A stretch of DNA of 64,000 nucleotides from Siphonodentalium dalli (Eukaryota > Mollusca > Scaphopoda > Gadilida > Siphonodentaliidae): assembly GCA_032622095.1 (NCBI GenBank), contig CP136066.1:203754978-203818977 (forward strand). Direction: 5' to 3'. Below are positions 1-11,519 of this stretch, one piece after another. Below the pieces are notes generated by a model, which saw only the letters and a program-made list of their open reading frames with translations, was not told the origin of the DNA and did no database searches. The translations under genes and the position numbers were made by a program. Every line of letters starts with the position of its first letter. The stretch's first letter is position 1.

Positions 1-169
1 GGTAACTTTTCAGGATTTAGTCGGAAATATGGTTTGTTGTAATTCATCGGAAAGCTCTCGGGGAGAGCTTTCCGATGAATGGCAACAAGCCATATTTCCG
101 ACTAAATCCTGAAAAGTTACCCATAATTCTACTGTGTTTAAGGAGTCGATTAATTAGAGCATTACTGTA
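1..169. mobile_element. TA-foldback element, cut by window edge
   Basis: The left end lies outside the window. The visible part runs through the central hairpin, where GGAAAGCTCTC meets GAGAGCTTTCC, to the terminal GCATTACTGTA. The two arms are near-perfect complements, so a single strand would fold along its whole length. Confidence 0.85.
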
Positions 170-506
170 TCTTTAGTCCAAAATACTAATTCTTTGGCTC
201 AGAGTTATCAGATATCCATTTTTGAAATTAGTTATTTCTCGAGATATGTACTTATTTGCAGCCTGGACAAATTTACGAATGAAGATGGATAACTCTAAAA
301 TCAATAACTCTAAACTCAAGTGATAATACGGCCATATTTCGTTGAAAAACATGTTGATAAATAACATGTTTTGGGGAATTTTATACCATAGTTGACAGTA
401 TATAGTTAGCATTATTTTGTTGTATCTAAAGCGTATTTTGAAGAAATTATTTTGTTGTTATAACTTGAGGATATGGGGACCGTCTGATCGGACTGAGCAC
501 CTTTAA
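170..506. mobile_element. TTAA-I element, left end missing
   Basis: The right end reads GATCGGACTGAGCACCTTTAA, with TTAA at 503-506. Stretches such as GAGTTATCAGATATC and GGATAACTCTAAAATCAA recur in the complete copy at 60989-61297. The left end appears replaced by the TA-foldback element that ends at 169. Confidence 0.6.
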
Positions 507-939
507 CTGATCGAAACTGTTGGTTACCTAACCCTATAAATTGATCCAGAGTGTGTACACATGGATGTATTGACACTGGGAATACTGCCCCCCCTTGTAT
601 GTTGTGTCCCCTTTGCCCCTCCTGGGAGCAGCTAAAATGGTGTAACCGTGTCACTCTCTGGCCGGGACAACATGTCACATTACTAGTTTGGTTTGTCACA
701 ATTCCCTTTGTTCCGGAGACAAAACAACAATCCTATATCTGGGCGCAATTCATGAAGCTGTAATTATTTTTATTTACGTCAGGGCAAATCAAATGAGTTA
801 TTTGATGAGGAACTGGAGGAAAATTACTTCCTATCCACACAGTAAAAGAGCGGTAATTAAATTCCCTCGAATCGAAACACTTCCGATTTCTTTAAAGGTT
901 ATAACATCACGGGGAGACCCCTGTATAATAGAGACAGTC
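507..939. other. no supported feature
   Basis: Short overlapping reading frames on both strands show no recognisable domain, and no repeat shared with the rest of the window was found. Confidence 0.5.
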
Positions 940-1374
940 CAAGCCTGCAAATAGTCATTTGCATAATGAGGTCCCCAGAGGGTGAATTTAGTGATGGTAA
1001 CCCATGCGTGGATGCTAGAATCGCCAAATTCAACCTCTAGGGACCTCATTCTGCTGAGGCCTCAACTGCTATGGGAGACCTAGGATCAGATTGAAGTTCC
1101 CCAGTTGAAGTTGGTGATGTTCACCCATTAGTCACCTCGATTGAGCATTTATCTTCTGCAAATTAGGGGATACAGAAACTGAAAAGGGAAAAAGTAACTA
1201 TAAAACAATGTTAATTTGAGACTATAGTTACTTTCCAGAAGATGAGGCCTAAGCTGAATGAGGTCCCCAGAGGATGAATTTGGTGATACTAGCCCACTGT
1301 GTAGGGTAGCATCTCTAAATTCACCCTCTGGGGACCTCATTCTGCAAATGATAGACACACTATTTGCAGGCTTG
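940..1374. mobile_element. hAT-B element, long form
   Basis: It starts CAAGCCTGCAAATAG and ends GACACACTATTTGCAGGCTTG. Each end carries a palindrome around GAATGAGGTCCCCAGAGG and its complement. The middle holds GAAGTTCCCCAGTTGAAG and a T/A-rich stretch. The flanking octamers AGACAGTC and AGAGAGCC match at 6 of 8 positions, consistent with an aged 8-bp target duplication. Confidence 0.8.
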
Positions 1375-1382
1375 AGAGAGCC

Positions 1383-2321
1383 ATATAAGAGTTTCATAAC
1401 CCTGGATCAGGCTTCGTTAACGGCCGTCTTAAAAGGAATGACTTCTTCATCCTCATGTTGAACACTCAGGATTTAGTGGACTAAATGGATAACAGGTTCC
1501 CAATAAGGAAACATGTTATGTTCTACACAAGTGGGAAATTACGTTATAAACAAGGATCACAATTAAAGTGTCTGGATAATAAATCATTTCAGTCAGATAA
1601 ACGACAGATTATAATAGTTATACAGAGGACTACTTACGGAAGATAATTACATTCATTTTCCGAACAAAAAGGCTCGATGCACTTCCGCGAACAGCATGGA
1701 TTTGTCATACTCGTCTGGTAGCATTTTCAGTCTCATTACTTCAGGATTAGCTAAAGGACTATAACAACGCAAGCGATTCGTTAATTCAATCAATCACAAA
1801 AGCGATACTTTACGAGTATTGACCTTTGATCTGCTTGAAATAAGCATACGGTGATGTTCACCTATTATTGGATTGTTTTTACACTTGTGAACAATGCCTG
1901 AGATTTTCTTCAACGATTCCAGCTAAAGATACAGCATTGTATTCAGTGCCAATTATTTCGGATAAAATAGTGCCTGGCGGCGGAATTTAAATTTGATTTG
2001 ACAGAATGGTGGTATCGTAATGATTGATTGAAGAACGGTGATGTTAACTAATAGATGTGATACGTAACAAAGGAAACAAACTTCCTTTTTACATTGATTT
2101 CTTGAGAATATAGTACAGTAGGATTCTTCAAGCATAGTTAATTCATCACAGATATCATTGGCAACAGATTCTTGGTTATCACGTTGGTCAGATTATGTGT
2201 AAACCATGTTGCGAGCACGAGTGGAGACTACAGGTGAGTGAGTTTGTTTGAGGGAATTTTTTTTATTAATTGTTTTTCTTCGGGCACAAATCCGAATCCT
2301 AAAGGTGATTGAAGAAGCAGC
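1383..2321. other. no supported feature
   Basis: Unique AT-rich sequence. The longest reading frames are about 60 codons and show no domain. Confidence 0.5.
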
Positions 2322-2701
2322 TTCACCCTTTACCCAACAGAACGGCCCTGTGCCAATGCATTCTCTTATATATGCGAGTCGACCATAGGTCGCCTCGCAT
2401 ATATAAGAGAATGCATTGGCTTAACACATATTAAAAATGATAAAATTGTCAAAGAATGTAGAAAAAATATTATAATTAGGCCAATGCATTCTCTTATATA
2501 TGCGAGGCGACCTATGGTCGACTCGCATATGTAAGAGAATGCATTGGCACAGGGCATAACTGTAACCATCACAATGTGGTCAACGAACCGGTTCCAATGA
2601 AATTCATATTTGTATGGTGTTATTGAGACAGACCGAAGATATTTTAGTCTGTTGAAGCTTTATTTGGGCGTTTTTGGCCGTTTTGTTGGGTAAAGGGTTA
2701 A
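2322..2701 (+). mobile_element. TTAA-C element
   Basis: Left end CCCTTTACCCAACAGAACGG follows a mutated TTCA, and the right end GTTGGGTAAAGGG runs into TTAA (2698-2701). Two copies of the core hairpin flank an AT-rich spacer. A right-hand arm of about 150 bp contains CGAAGATATTTTAG. Terminal CCC next to TTAA is what piggyBac-type ends look like. It is about 20 bp shorter than the 400-bp copies elsewhere. Confidence 0.85.
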
Positions 2702-3294
2702 ACCAAATGTCAACAGTTGGATAAAAAAAAAGCTCCATGAAATGACAAAATACTCAATGCATTGTGAGAATAAGCTTCCATATTTAAATTTTTGTGTTTT
2801 CTGCCCAAAAGTTGAGTGCGTGGTGATGAATTTGGACAACGTTGTTAATGTTCGATTGATATAGATATTTTAGGAAGTTATAAATCTCTATTCACATCAA
2901 AATTTCCTACATATAAGGAAGAAAATAGGGACAATTAAATATGAAACTCCACGGTGTCCGAGTAAACCGCAACATCAGGTGCGATTGTTTCCCGCATCGC
3001 AGTTTACAGCTGCACACATTGCATTTTACTTTATCGTTGTGAGATATATGTATGGAAAGATGGGTTTATTCGAGTTACTGCATGGATATGGATTTGGGGT
3101 GGTTAGTAACAAAACACGTAAATGAATGGTTGTCCCATACAATGCTCTATGTTTTCAAACATTTCTCAATTAGCAACAATTTTGCTGAATGAAACTAAAA
3201 TTTACTTTGAAATTCGGAATGCGCTCAGCTAAGATGATATCTACATTTATAACCTCTGAAATACTGTCACAGCATAAATAGGCATTGCCCAACA
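2702..3294. other. no supported feature
   Basis: Unique AT-rich sequence with no long reading frame and no repeat recognised. Confidence 0.5.
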
Positions 3295-3494
3295 TACAGT
3301 AATGCCCTAAATAATCGACTCCTTAACCACAAGAGAATTATGGGTAACTTTTCAGGATTTAGTCGGAAATATGGCTTGTTGCCATTCTTCGGAAAGTCCG
3401 ATGAATGGCAACAAGCCATAATTCCGACAAAATCCTGAAAAGTTACCCATAATTCTGCTGTGGTTAAGGAGTCGATTATTTAGGGCGTTACTGT
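3295..3494. mobile_element. TA-foldback element
   Basis: Complete copy from TACAGTAATGCC to GCGTTACTGTT, with the last A of the TA mutated. The hairpin centre is shortened. Confidence 0.88.
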
Positions 3495-3519
3495 TGGCTT
3501 GAGTGATCTAGTACTATTG

Positions 3520-3976
3520 TCAGGCCTGAGAATAATGTGCCTGTCATTAGCAGAATGAGGTCCCCAGAGGGTGAATTTAGTAACACTATCCAGCATAGAG
3601 GGCTAGCATCACTAAATTCACCCTCTGGTGACCCATTCAGGTTAGGCCTCATCTTCTCTGGAAAGTTTCGTTATTACCAAATTTCTATAGAAACTCCTTC
3701 AAATAGATTCTATTTCTTTTTTAGCTTAGTTTCTCTATAATCCCAAATTGGCAGATAACACATGGCATAATCGGGGTTCCAAATGGGTGTACATAACAAT
3801 ATTCATCATTTGGGAACTTCAATCTGATGTCTATGTCTCCCATAGCAGATATTCAGAATGAGGTCACAAGAGGGTGAATTTGGTGATGATATCCTGCACA
3901 GCGGGATAGCGTCACTAAATTCATCCTCTGGGGACCTCATTCTGCAAATGACAAGCACACTAAACTCTTCGGTTTC
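3520..3976. mobile_element. hAT-B element, long form
   Basis: The left end is diverged (CAGGCCTGAGAATAATGTG). Two terminal palindromes around GAATGAGGTCCCCAGAGG flank a middle that contains CATTTGGGAACTTC. The right end is weakly conserved (TCGGTTTCGG), so the boundary is approximate. Confidence 0.7.
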
Positions 3977-4211
3977 GGTACTATCGTTATCAATGTGGAG
4001 ATATATTTTGTATTTGATCGAACAAGTATAGACGGCAATATTTGTGAGCATTCTCTAAGGATTAAACGAATCTGACGATCAATAGTGATAAAGTGGCCAG
4101 TACTGCCCGCTGTGTATATCAAATCGTGAACCTGAGATGTAATACAATAGAATTACAGATTTATGAATTTTTTAGCAACATACACAAACATTCAAATACG
4201 ATGTGCATTTA

Positions 4212-4654
4212 CAAGCCTTGAAATAGTGTGTCTGACATTTGCAGAATGAGGTCCCGGATGTTGAATTTAGTGACACTACCCGCATAGTGGGCTTGCGTCA
4301 ATAAATTAACCCTCTGTGAACCTCATTCTGCTTGGGCCTCATCTTCTGGGAAGTATCTACAGCCTCAAATTAACATTGATTTCAGTTACTTTTTTTATTC
4401 TGGGAAGTTTCGATATCCCCTAATTTGCAGAAGATAAAATGCATAATCGAGGTGACTAATGGGCGAACATCACCAACTTCAACTGGGGAACTTCAATCTG
4501 ATCCTATGTCTCCCATAGCAGTTGAGGCCTAAGCAGAATAAGTCCCCCATGGGAGAATTTGGTGATGCTAGCCTGCCGTGCAGGATAGCATCACTAAATA
4601 CATCTTCTGGGGACCTCATTCTGCAAATGACAGCCACACTATTTTCAAGGCTTG
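4212..4654. mobile_element. hAT-B element, long form, with 8-bp target duplication
   Basis: Starts CAAGCCTTGAAATAGTGTG and ends TTTTCAAGGCTTG. The flanking octamers are TGCATTTA (4204-4211) and TGAATTTA (4655-4662), 7 of 8 identical. This is one of the better copies for defining the family limits. Confidence 0.87.
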
Positions 4655-4662
4655 TGAATTTA

Positions 4663-6684
4663 TGATGAATCGCCAATGACATTCATAAATATAGATGACT
4701 GGAGTTTATTCCGAACTTTGGCCTTTATGGACATCAGAGTAACATCTTAGATAGTTGATAAAAGAATAAACTCTTCATGAATATCATTAACAGCTAGATG
4801 ACCTTGACATTTCTCAAAATGAAGAGGCCGATTACAAGGCAGTTTAGTAAACCCAGTGCTCATGCTAATCAAGGAAAGATACACAGCCATTTAAGGACTT
4901 AAACAAAGCAAATTGCTTTTACCGGAATAGAAGGTGCAACGTATCATATGTTTGTGATTGACGTAGTGTCTTCATAAGCGGTAGTGTCTTCATGAGCCGG
5001 TCGATCCAACAGAAGGCTTAAAGCAGCTGGTAGTGTGTAGCAGTTGCATTACGGAACATTAAAATTGGATTCTGTGTTAGACTATATATATAATGCTGAG
5101 AAGATGAAGCAAAATTTGTGACATCAGACATTCAAACAACGCATCACACACACATTAATTCGGACATTCAAACAACGCAATCACGCACATTAATTTAGAT
5201 GCCGACAACAGATGGAAAGGTGATACTTGTAATTGTCGGATGTCACTAATGGACGACTATTATTTATAATACCTTGATGCAGACGGAGAGTCGGTTATAA
5301 TGCACGGGGAGAGGAAACAATCGGAATCAGAAGGCAGCACTTGTGTCGTAGATTACTGTTGCTCACTATCCCCCGAAGCAATCACAATTTTCTTAAATAA
5401 CAAACCAGAGACTACAGAGCGTCATAGGATTAGCTTTTTGTCAGTGACGACATCAAAAGAGGCTGTCTAGATCTATATCTTTGTTACAATAAAGGTCATA
5501 CTCCATGGTAGTTCCTGTATACAAATTGACTAATCCACTCGTCGCCTAATATAACTTTGTTGTATACTAGAATAGCACTACGTGTATATTCACAAATCCA
5601 TATATCGCGATGTACTTCGGAAGCAGTAAAATATAACAATGAAGTGTTAATGTGTAATATAAAACCTTGGGTCGCCTTTGCAAACCTTCAAGTGAAATTA
5701 CGTATACCATGGAATATATTATTCTACATGAAGCCTTCTTATGGTCAACATGAAAGACTCTCTCAAAACATATTCCAGCCATCGGAGATTGATGGGAAAA
5801 CTCATGAATACCAAAATTTAAATCATCACGTGAGTGGTGTGACAAATCATATATTTTTCAATGTCCAGGAAGCGTAGTTAAGATATTCTCCAGACTGTAA
5901 GTCGAGGATTGTCCGACGTGTTTTCGTGTCAGTAGATAGTGATGGAGCCCTTCTCGGGATAAACTCCTTCAGCGTGGAATTGAGAGATTATTCTGAAGGA
6001 TAATTATTCATAATCACGAGCCAGTCTCATCAGTGACGGAAATGGCAGTTCTCGCGTTGATTTGGACACTGCATGGGAATTATACCGTTTAGCCGGCCAG
6101 TTACCAGACAGATAAAATTTTACTCAAGTCCTACCACACAAAACAGAAGGTTCTCTGTTCATGAGCAGATAACACTTATTTTGTTTATACAGATTGTCTA
6201 CTGGGAGCTCGTTTTTCATCAAAGTGATTACTGTAGTGTTCTGGAAAAACACCTAATATCCTAATTATAGCATGTTAATTAACTCCTCGTCAACTTGATG
6301 GAACCAACTAACAATCAACATCGACTATAAATTTCGGGAGAAGATTTTTGTGATTATTAATTTCAATATTCACACCTGTGAATTCACTTGCTAGGTGGCA
6401 CCATTGTAAAGTTACCTGGATTGTAACGATCTATCAGGAAATTAACAGTATAGTACATCCGTTTACCTCTAACATATTGGTTTGTTTGCTGTGACCTATT
6501 GGACCGCTCCAGCATTTAATGACCGAGTGGATATATAACAGATTGTAACAACAATTAGTGTGCACAGCCCTGAATGGTGATCGGGATATATGAGCTTAAT
6601 TGTGTGGAGAATAAAAGTGTAACCACATCTCGTTCCTCAGTGTGCTTCGGAATATCCAGAGCTCGGCTTTAATTTCTGATACAA
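4663..6684. other. no supported gene
   Basis: A 36-bp unit beginning GACATTCAAACAACGCA is duplicated at 5127-5197. The stretch at 5557-5877 is open on both strands but matches nothing I recognise. No dispersed element was found. Confidence 0.45.
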
Positions 6685-6733
6685 ATGGATTTTTCTACAC
6701 TAACATGGCTAATATTATCAGTATGGCATTCAG
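6685..6733 (+). CDS. candidate signal-peptide first exon (speculative)
   Basis: ATG begins MDFSTLTWLILSVWHS, a short hydrophobic run like a secretory signal, and is followed at once by GTGAGT, a good splice donor (GT at 6734-6735). No second exon could be identified. Joining it to the acceptor before the GPCR exon at 24.4 kb gives the wrong frame for the receptor. This may be chance. Confidence 0.2.
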
Positions 6734-6761
6734 GTGAGTTCACAGTACAGATATCGATTTG

Positions 6762-7479
6762 TTCCTTGGGGGGTTCAGCTCAGCTGGTTTCAGGTTCGGC
6801 TCAGATATTTTTGGGTTCAGCTCAGGTAGTTTCGGGTTTGGCTCACATGGTTCGGGGTTCAGCTCAGGTGGTTTTGGGTTTGGCTCACATGGTTTTGGGT
6901 TTGGCTCACATGGTTTTGGGTTTGGCTCACATGGTTTTGGGTTTGGCTCACATGGTTTTGGGTTCGGCTCAGGTTGTTTCGGGTTCAACTCAGGTGTATT
7001 TGGGTTTAGCTCAGGTAGTTTCGGGTTTGGCTCACATGGTTCAGCTCACATGGTTCAGGGTTCAGCTCACATGGTTTTGGGTTCGGCTCAGGTTGTTTCG
7101 GGTTCAGCTCAGGTGGTTTCGGGTTCGGCTCAAATGGTTTTGGATTCATTCAGCTCAGGTGGTTTCGGGTTTGGCTCACGTAGTTTTGGATTTGGCTGAC
7201 ATTGTTTTGGGTTTGGCTCAGGTGGATTTGGGTTCAGCTCACGTGGTTGGCAGTTAAGCTCAGGTGGTTTCGGGTTCAACTCACGTGATTTTGGGTTCAG
7301 ATCAGTGGTTTCGGACTGAGCTCAGGTGGTTTTGGGTTCAGCTCAGGTAGTTTCGGGTTCAGTTCAGGTGGTTTCGGGTTTGGTTCACGTGGTTGGGAGA
7401 TCAGCTCAGGTGGTTTCGGGTTCAGCTCAGTTGTTTTCGGGTTTGGCTCAGATGGTTTTTGTGTTCAACAGTGTCACAT
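6762..7479. repeat. 21-bp minisatellite
   Basis: About 34 imperfect copies of a unit like GGTTCAGCTCAGGTGGTTTC plus one base. The unit length is divisible by three and lacks stops in several frames. Long repetitive reading frames therefore appear (GFGFSSG-type on +, EPNPKPC-type on -). I read these as by-products of the array. Confidence 0.9.
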
Positions 7480-7822
7480 TGAGAAGTGAGTTCTCTCCCA
7501 TATACCAGTTACATCCCTACAGAATATTTAACAACATTGTGTTGTTGATGGTTTGGGGGTATATTTTATATGGTGCAGATTAATCAGATGTCATCATCGA
7601 TGCAGTTCTGGGTAAACCCGACTCGAATAGCTACCCAATACTAGGTCTGGTGAAAATCATACTGTGATAGCTCTGTTATGCTATAAATAACTTGTCATGT
7701 GACCCATGCCTTATGAGGCCACAGCACACACACAAACCTTTACCCAAATGACAGATACTGCCTGTATAAATATTATCTGATGCTTCAAATTAGTGCTAAT
7801 CTCCATTCTCCCATTGATTGTG

Positions 7823-8168
7823 TTAACCCTTTGAGGGTTAACAGCTCACGTGGTTGGCAGTTCAGCTCAGGTGGTTTCGGGTTCAACTCACGTGATTTTG
7901 GGTTCAGATCAGTGGTTTCGGACTCAGCTCAGGTGGTTTTGGGTTCAGCTCAGGTAGTTTCGGGTTCAGTTCAGGTGGTTTCGGGTTTGGCTCAGTTAAA
8001 GAATATAATAAAATATATTAAAATTGTAAAAAAAAAAAAAAATGTTAGACCAATGCATTCTCTTATATATGCGAGGCGACCTATGGTCGACTCGCATATA
8101 TAAGAGAATGCATTGGCACAGGGTATATGGGTTGATACAAAAATCGGACCTGGCACTCAAAGGGTTAA
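7823..8168 (+). mobile_element. TTAA-D element carrying minisatellite cargo
   Basis: TTAA-CCCTTTGAG (7823) begins the element and CCTGGCACTCAAAGGG-TTAA (8165-8168) ends it. The right half is standard: AT-rich spacer, one core hairpin, then GGGTTGATACAAAAATCGG. Most of the left arm is replaced by a 154-bp piece of the 21-bp minisatellite, bounded by TTAA at 7838-7841 and 7996-7999. Confidence 0.8.
7842..7995. repeat. displaced copy of the 21-bp minisatellite
   Basis: Nearly identical, including irregular units, to about 7235-7395 of the main array. Both edges are TTAA tetranucleotides. Confidence 0.85.
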
Positions 8169-8459
8169 CAAGAGATCAGATTATGTTAAGGCTTATATAA
8201 TAAAATCCCATTGTTAGCATGCTCGTTAGTCAGCAACAAGAGCTTGGACACACCACGTGCTAATTACCGTTATTATGCCTACAGTTTGAATGCGAAATTT
8301 TCGATGACTCGCCGAGGTGGCTGCACTTCTATTGGTTGGACATAAATTGTTATTATTAGGGGTTTGGAGGCGACAGTTAGCACCGGTGGACCCACGAAAA
8401 AGTCACAAATGGATGAACCAGGAAAAACTGATATCATTGAATTTAAAGCCACTCACAGT

Positions 8460-8596
8460 ATCTCATTCAGTTAAAAAATATACATTGGAATGGATTATTA
8501 TTCAATGGAGGGATGTTCAGGTAGTAAAAGCAGACGACAGACAGACTCAAAGATAATACAAGTTTAATATTCTTTGCCGGGAAATGTTCAGATAAT
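8460..8596 (+). mobile_element. TTAA-G fragment
   Basis: Shares ACATTGGAATGGATTATTAT, GGAGGGATGTTCAGG, GACGACAGACAGAC and GGGAAATGTTCAGATAAT with other G copies. Both ends are lost. The right side abuts a hAT-B fragment. Confidence 0.65.
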
Positions 8597-8686
8597 CAAG
8601 CCGGATCTTAGTGTGCCTGTCATTTGCAGAATGAGGTCCCCAAAGGGTGACCTTAGTGATGCCAGCATCACCAAATTCACCCTCTA
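8597..8686. mobile_element. hAT-B fragment, short form
   Basis: Left end CAAGCC and the GTGTGCCTGTCATTTGCAG block are followed by one palindrome that stops at ACCCTCTAA, where a TA-foldback element begins. Confidence 0.75.
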
Positions 8687-8894
8687 AATGCTCTAAATAA
8701 TCGACTCCTTAACCACAGCAGAATTATGGGTAACTTTTCAGGATTTAGTCAGAAATATGGCTTGTTGCCATTCATGGGAATCTCAGTGAGAGCTTTCCGA
8801 TGAATGGCAACAAGCCATATTTCCAACTAAATCCTGAAAAGTTACCCATAATTCTGCTGTGGTTAAGGAGTCGATTATTTAGGGCATTACTGTA
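8687..8894. mobile_element. TA-foldback element next to core sequence
   Basis: It has lost the first few bases and otherwise runs to GCATTACTGTA. The sequence after it (TATACAAGAATACATTGG) resembles the second half of a core hairpin. This suggests insertion at a TA inside the core of the E element that continues to 9070. Confidence 0.85.
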
Positions 8895-8899
8895 TATAC

Positions 8900-9070
8900 A
8901 AGAATACATTGGCCTAACAATATTTACCTTGACCTTGTAAGCCAGTGCATTCTCTTATATACACGAGACTCCCAATGGGAGACTCGCATATATAAGAGTA
9001 TAATATGCACTGCATGTCATCGGATCTTTAATGCTGCAACAGCGCAGCTTCCTTCATGATTAAAGGTTAA
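8900..9070 (+). mobile_element. TTAA-E element, right part
   Basis: Contains the spacer TATTTACCTTGACCTTGTAA, a core hairpin with the CTCCC/GGGAG loop (here CTCCCAATGGGAG), then CTTTAATGCTGCAACAGCGC and TTAA (9067-9070). The left end was not found. Confidence 0.75.
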
Positions 9071-9192
9071 CAAACTACATGTATACAAGACCTGTTTTTC
9101 AGCGCTATCTCCACATTGAGGTCATATATATTCAGTGTAGATATGTTTTGACATAGGCTCAAATGAGTCATGTACTGTTAAGGGATATTAGC

Positions 9193-9269
9193 GATTACGT
9201 ATACCCAGTCATCAAGGGATTTATATATTTGTGATTACGTAAACCCAGTCATCAAGGGATTTATATATT
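9193..9269. repeat. 40-bp tandem duplication
   Basis: Two copies of a unit starting GATTACGTA and ending GGGATTTATATAT. Confidence 0.8.
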
Positions 9270-9524
9270 AATTCTAAAAGTAGTGGTTCTGAAACTTTTG
9301 GACCAGAAAATGTGGCCTTCTAATGTTTATTCTGTGGCTTATATACTTTATTTAGTGTCTAAGTTGATAATTATATAGCCATGTTTGTGTTGATGACTAC
9401 AATACTGTACTATCCTAAGTTAATGACTCGTCGAATTGTGTACCCCTCCCCCAGTTAAACTACATTTAGCAACTTTGAAGACTTTGCAACAAATTAAAAC
9501 AGAATAACCTTGAATAATCTGGAT

Positions 9525-9695
9525 AATTTCTAGAATATCCATAGAATTGCAATATTCCATTACAATGTTCGAGTTTATTCTATTTTAAATTTCATTCTAG
9601 TTTGCCATATACCATTCTAGAATATTCTAGAATATTTTCCAATAATATTTAAGAATATTCAAGAATAAAATTCCATAATATTCTAGAATAATCCT
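9525..9695. repeat. degenerate ATTCTAGAATATTC-rich tract
   Basis: Repeated short palindromes of the ATTCTAGAAT and AGAATATTC type make the tract self-complementary. I cannot assign it to a transposon. Confidence 0.6.
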
Positions 9696-9699
9696 GGTC

Positions 9700-10246
9700 A
9701 GGATAGCAGGGGGTCACCATCTTTAATAAGATGGCAAGAAACAATCTTTTATATCCACAAACAAATGTGTAGTAATCCTAGAGATGGGTATATCATTTGC
9801 AGATGGTGACCTGGGTAATTAATTCAAGGTTTATTGCGATATTGGCTAACAAAAGTCACAGAAAACCATGCAATCTCAAGCTGGGATCACCCCCTAATGT
9901 GAATTAGTTTATTGAGGAACAAGTATTAACAAAGAAATATATTGCCTGCCTTGTTTGTTCAATGTTATCAAGTTCCTTGTCAGAAGGGGTCAGAAAATCA
10001 TAAAGTTCCCATGTTTTGTACTGGTGGAATACGATCTCGGGCGTTAGCCAGAGTAGAGATTCATAACATGATCTACTTTACTCCATGCAGGAACATACAT
10101 ATTCCAAGTCTTAGACTATAAACAGTTGCCATCATACTCACAAGGGGACCACACAGGGGTATATATTACATGAAGTTTGGATTGATCGAGCCGTGGACAT
10201 TTAGAAGTATAATCTTACTGAAATGAGTCAATCGCCTTTAGAAGCA
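9700..10246. other. no supported feature
   Basis: Unique sequence with no convincing reading frame or shared repeat. Confidence 0.5.
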
Positions 10247-10384
10247 AACAGTAATGGCCTAAATAATCGACTCCTTAACAACAGCAGAATTATGGGTAAC
10301 TTTTCCAAGATTTAGTTGGAAATATGGCTTGTTGCCTTTCATCGGAAAGCGCTCACTGAGTCGTTTATATAGGGCATTATTGTA
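10247..10384. mobile_element. TA-foldback short variant, copy 1
   Basis: A complete left half is followed by only the last 27 bp or so of the right half (GAGTCGTTTATATAGGGC). This deletes most of the second arm and gives about 138 bp. Confidence 0.8.
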
Positions 10385-10393
10385 CCAATTAAC

Positions 10394-10530
10394 TACAGTA
10401 ATGCCCTAAACAATCGACTCCTTAACCACAGCAGAATTATGGGTAAATTTTCAGGATTTAGTCGGAAATATGGCTTGTTGCCTTTCATCGGAAAGCTCTC
10501 ACTGAGTCGTTTATTTAGGGCATTACTGTA
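10394..10530. mobile_element. TA-foldback short variant, copy 2
   Basis: Same deletion structure as the copy 10 bp upstream (CTCTCACTGAGTCGTTTATT). This suggests tandem duplication of an already deleted element. Confidence 0.82.
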
Positions 10531-10885
10531 CCAACTAACAGCTTGTCGTCAAATATAGCCAAACAGTAACACTGTGACATACCTCACATCAAGCCAATAA
10601 TTGCATCAAATACAGTAATGCTCTAAATAATCAACTCCTTAACCACAGCAGAATTATGGGTAATTTTTCAGGATTTTAGTCGGAAATATGGCTTGTTGCC
10701 ATTCATGGGAAAGCTCTCAGCGATTCTGCTGTGGTTAAGGAGTCAATTATTTAGGGCATTACTGTAATTCGGTCCTTCTGTTTAGCATTATACTGTACCA
10801 ACTAACAGCTTGTCACCAAATATGATAAGCCAACCAGTGACATTGTGACATACCCTCACATCAAGCAAATAATTGCATCAAACGT
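10531..10885. repeat. local duplication linked to TA-foldback copies
   Basis: About 85 bp beginning ACCAACTAACAGCTTGTC and ending CATCAA occurs at 10529-10612 and again at about 10797-10885. Each copy follows a TA-foldback right end, so element plus flank was duplicated together. Confidence 0.75.
10611..10766. mobile_element. TA-foldback deletion variant, copy 3
   Basis: The left half is joined at CTCTCAGCGATTCTGCTGTGG to the end of the right half. Its deletion point differs from the two preceding copies. Confidence 0.82.
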
Positions 10886-11307
10886 GATCAAATATTGATG
10901 GATCTATTCCAAAAGTATGGATGGCATTACGTATAAATCTCATGTGTCAAAATTTCATGTGTTGGTTCAAGGGGGATCATGTTTTCAATCCCACAATCCA
11001 CATGATCGGCAATCATTAGATATTTCAAATAAGGTTTAGTCACATTCAACATTAGAGCGGCAATTAATTTCGGAATAGAATGGTGAAGAATGATGGATCA
11101 TTGTAATGTACTATTCCATAATTGCCAATTGAAAATGCATTTCTCAATCAAGAGACTGAAATGAAATGGCAGCTCAATTTGAAATAGCCAAATTTGACTT
11201 CAGCAATTTTGTTCAAATTATGCGTATAATCAACATTGAAAGGTTGTTGCCAATTGATTTTTGAGCTGGAATAGCTTTCTCTAACAGTTGTTTTTTTTTC
11301 ACTTTGC
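10886..11307. other. no supported feature
   Basis: Unique AT-rich sequence with a poly-T run near 11291-11299. Confidence 0.5.
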
Positions 11308-11519
11308 TTAACCTTCTCTAAACTAAATGGATTCTACAATCATTTATAAAAGTATATATTGGAAAGGTTTATTATTAATTTGGAGGGGTGGACAGGATAC
11401 TAGCAGACAGCAGACAGAAAAACAGATAATACAAGAGCAGAATGGTTAGTATTGATTGGCGAGAAATGTTCAGATAATAAGTTCAACAAACGACCCATCT
11501 GAACATTTCTTAAGGAAAA
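11308..11519 (+). mobile_element. TTAA-G element, right end removed
   Basis: TTAACCTTCTCTAAACTAAATG starts the element (TTAA 11308-11311). ATTTGGAGGG, GCAGACAGAAAAACAG, the hairpin GAAATGTTCAGATAATAAG with its complement, and CATTTCTTAAGG follow. A TA-foldback element interrupts the right end. Confidence 0.7.

Noticed and set aside
5557-5877. 106-codon frame as a gene
   Set aside because: A 92-codon frame overlaps on the other strand, there is no recognisable domain, and no splice or promoter signal stands out.
6685-7257. 190-codon frame and overlapping glycine-rich GFGFGSHG frame, looking like a structural or silk-like protein
   Set aside because: Both follow the 21-bp minisatellite, stay open only because the unit is a multiple of three without stops, and the opposite strand is equally open.
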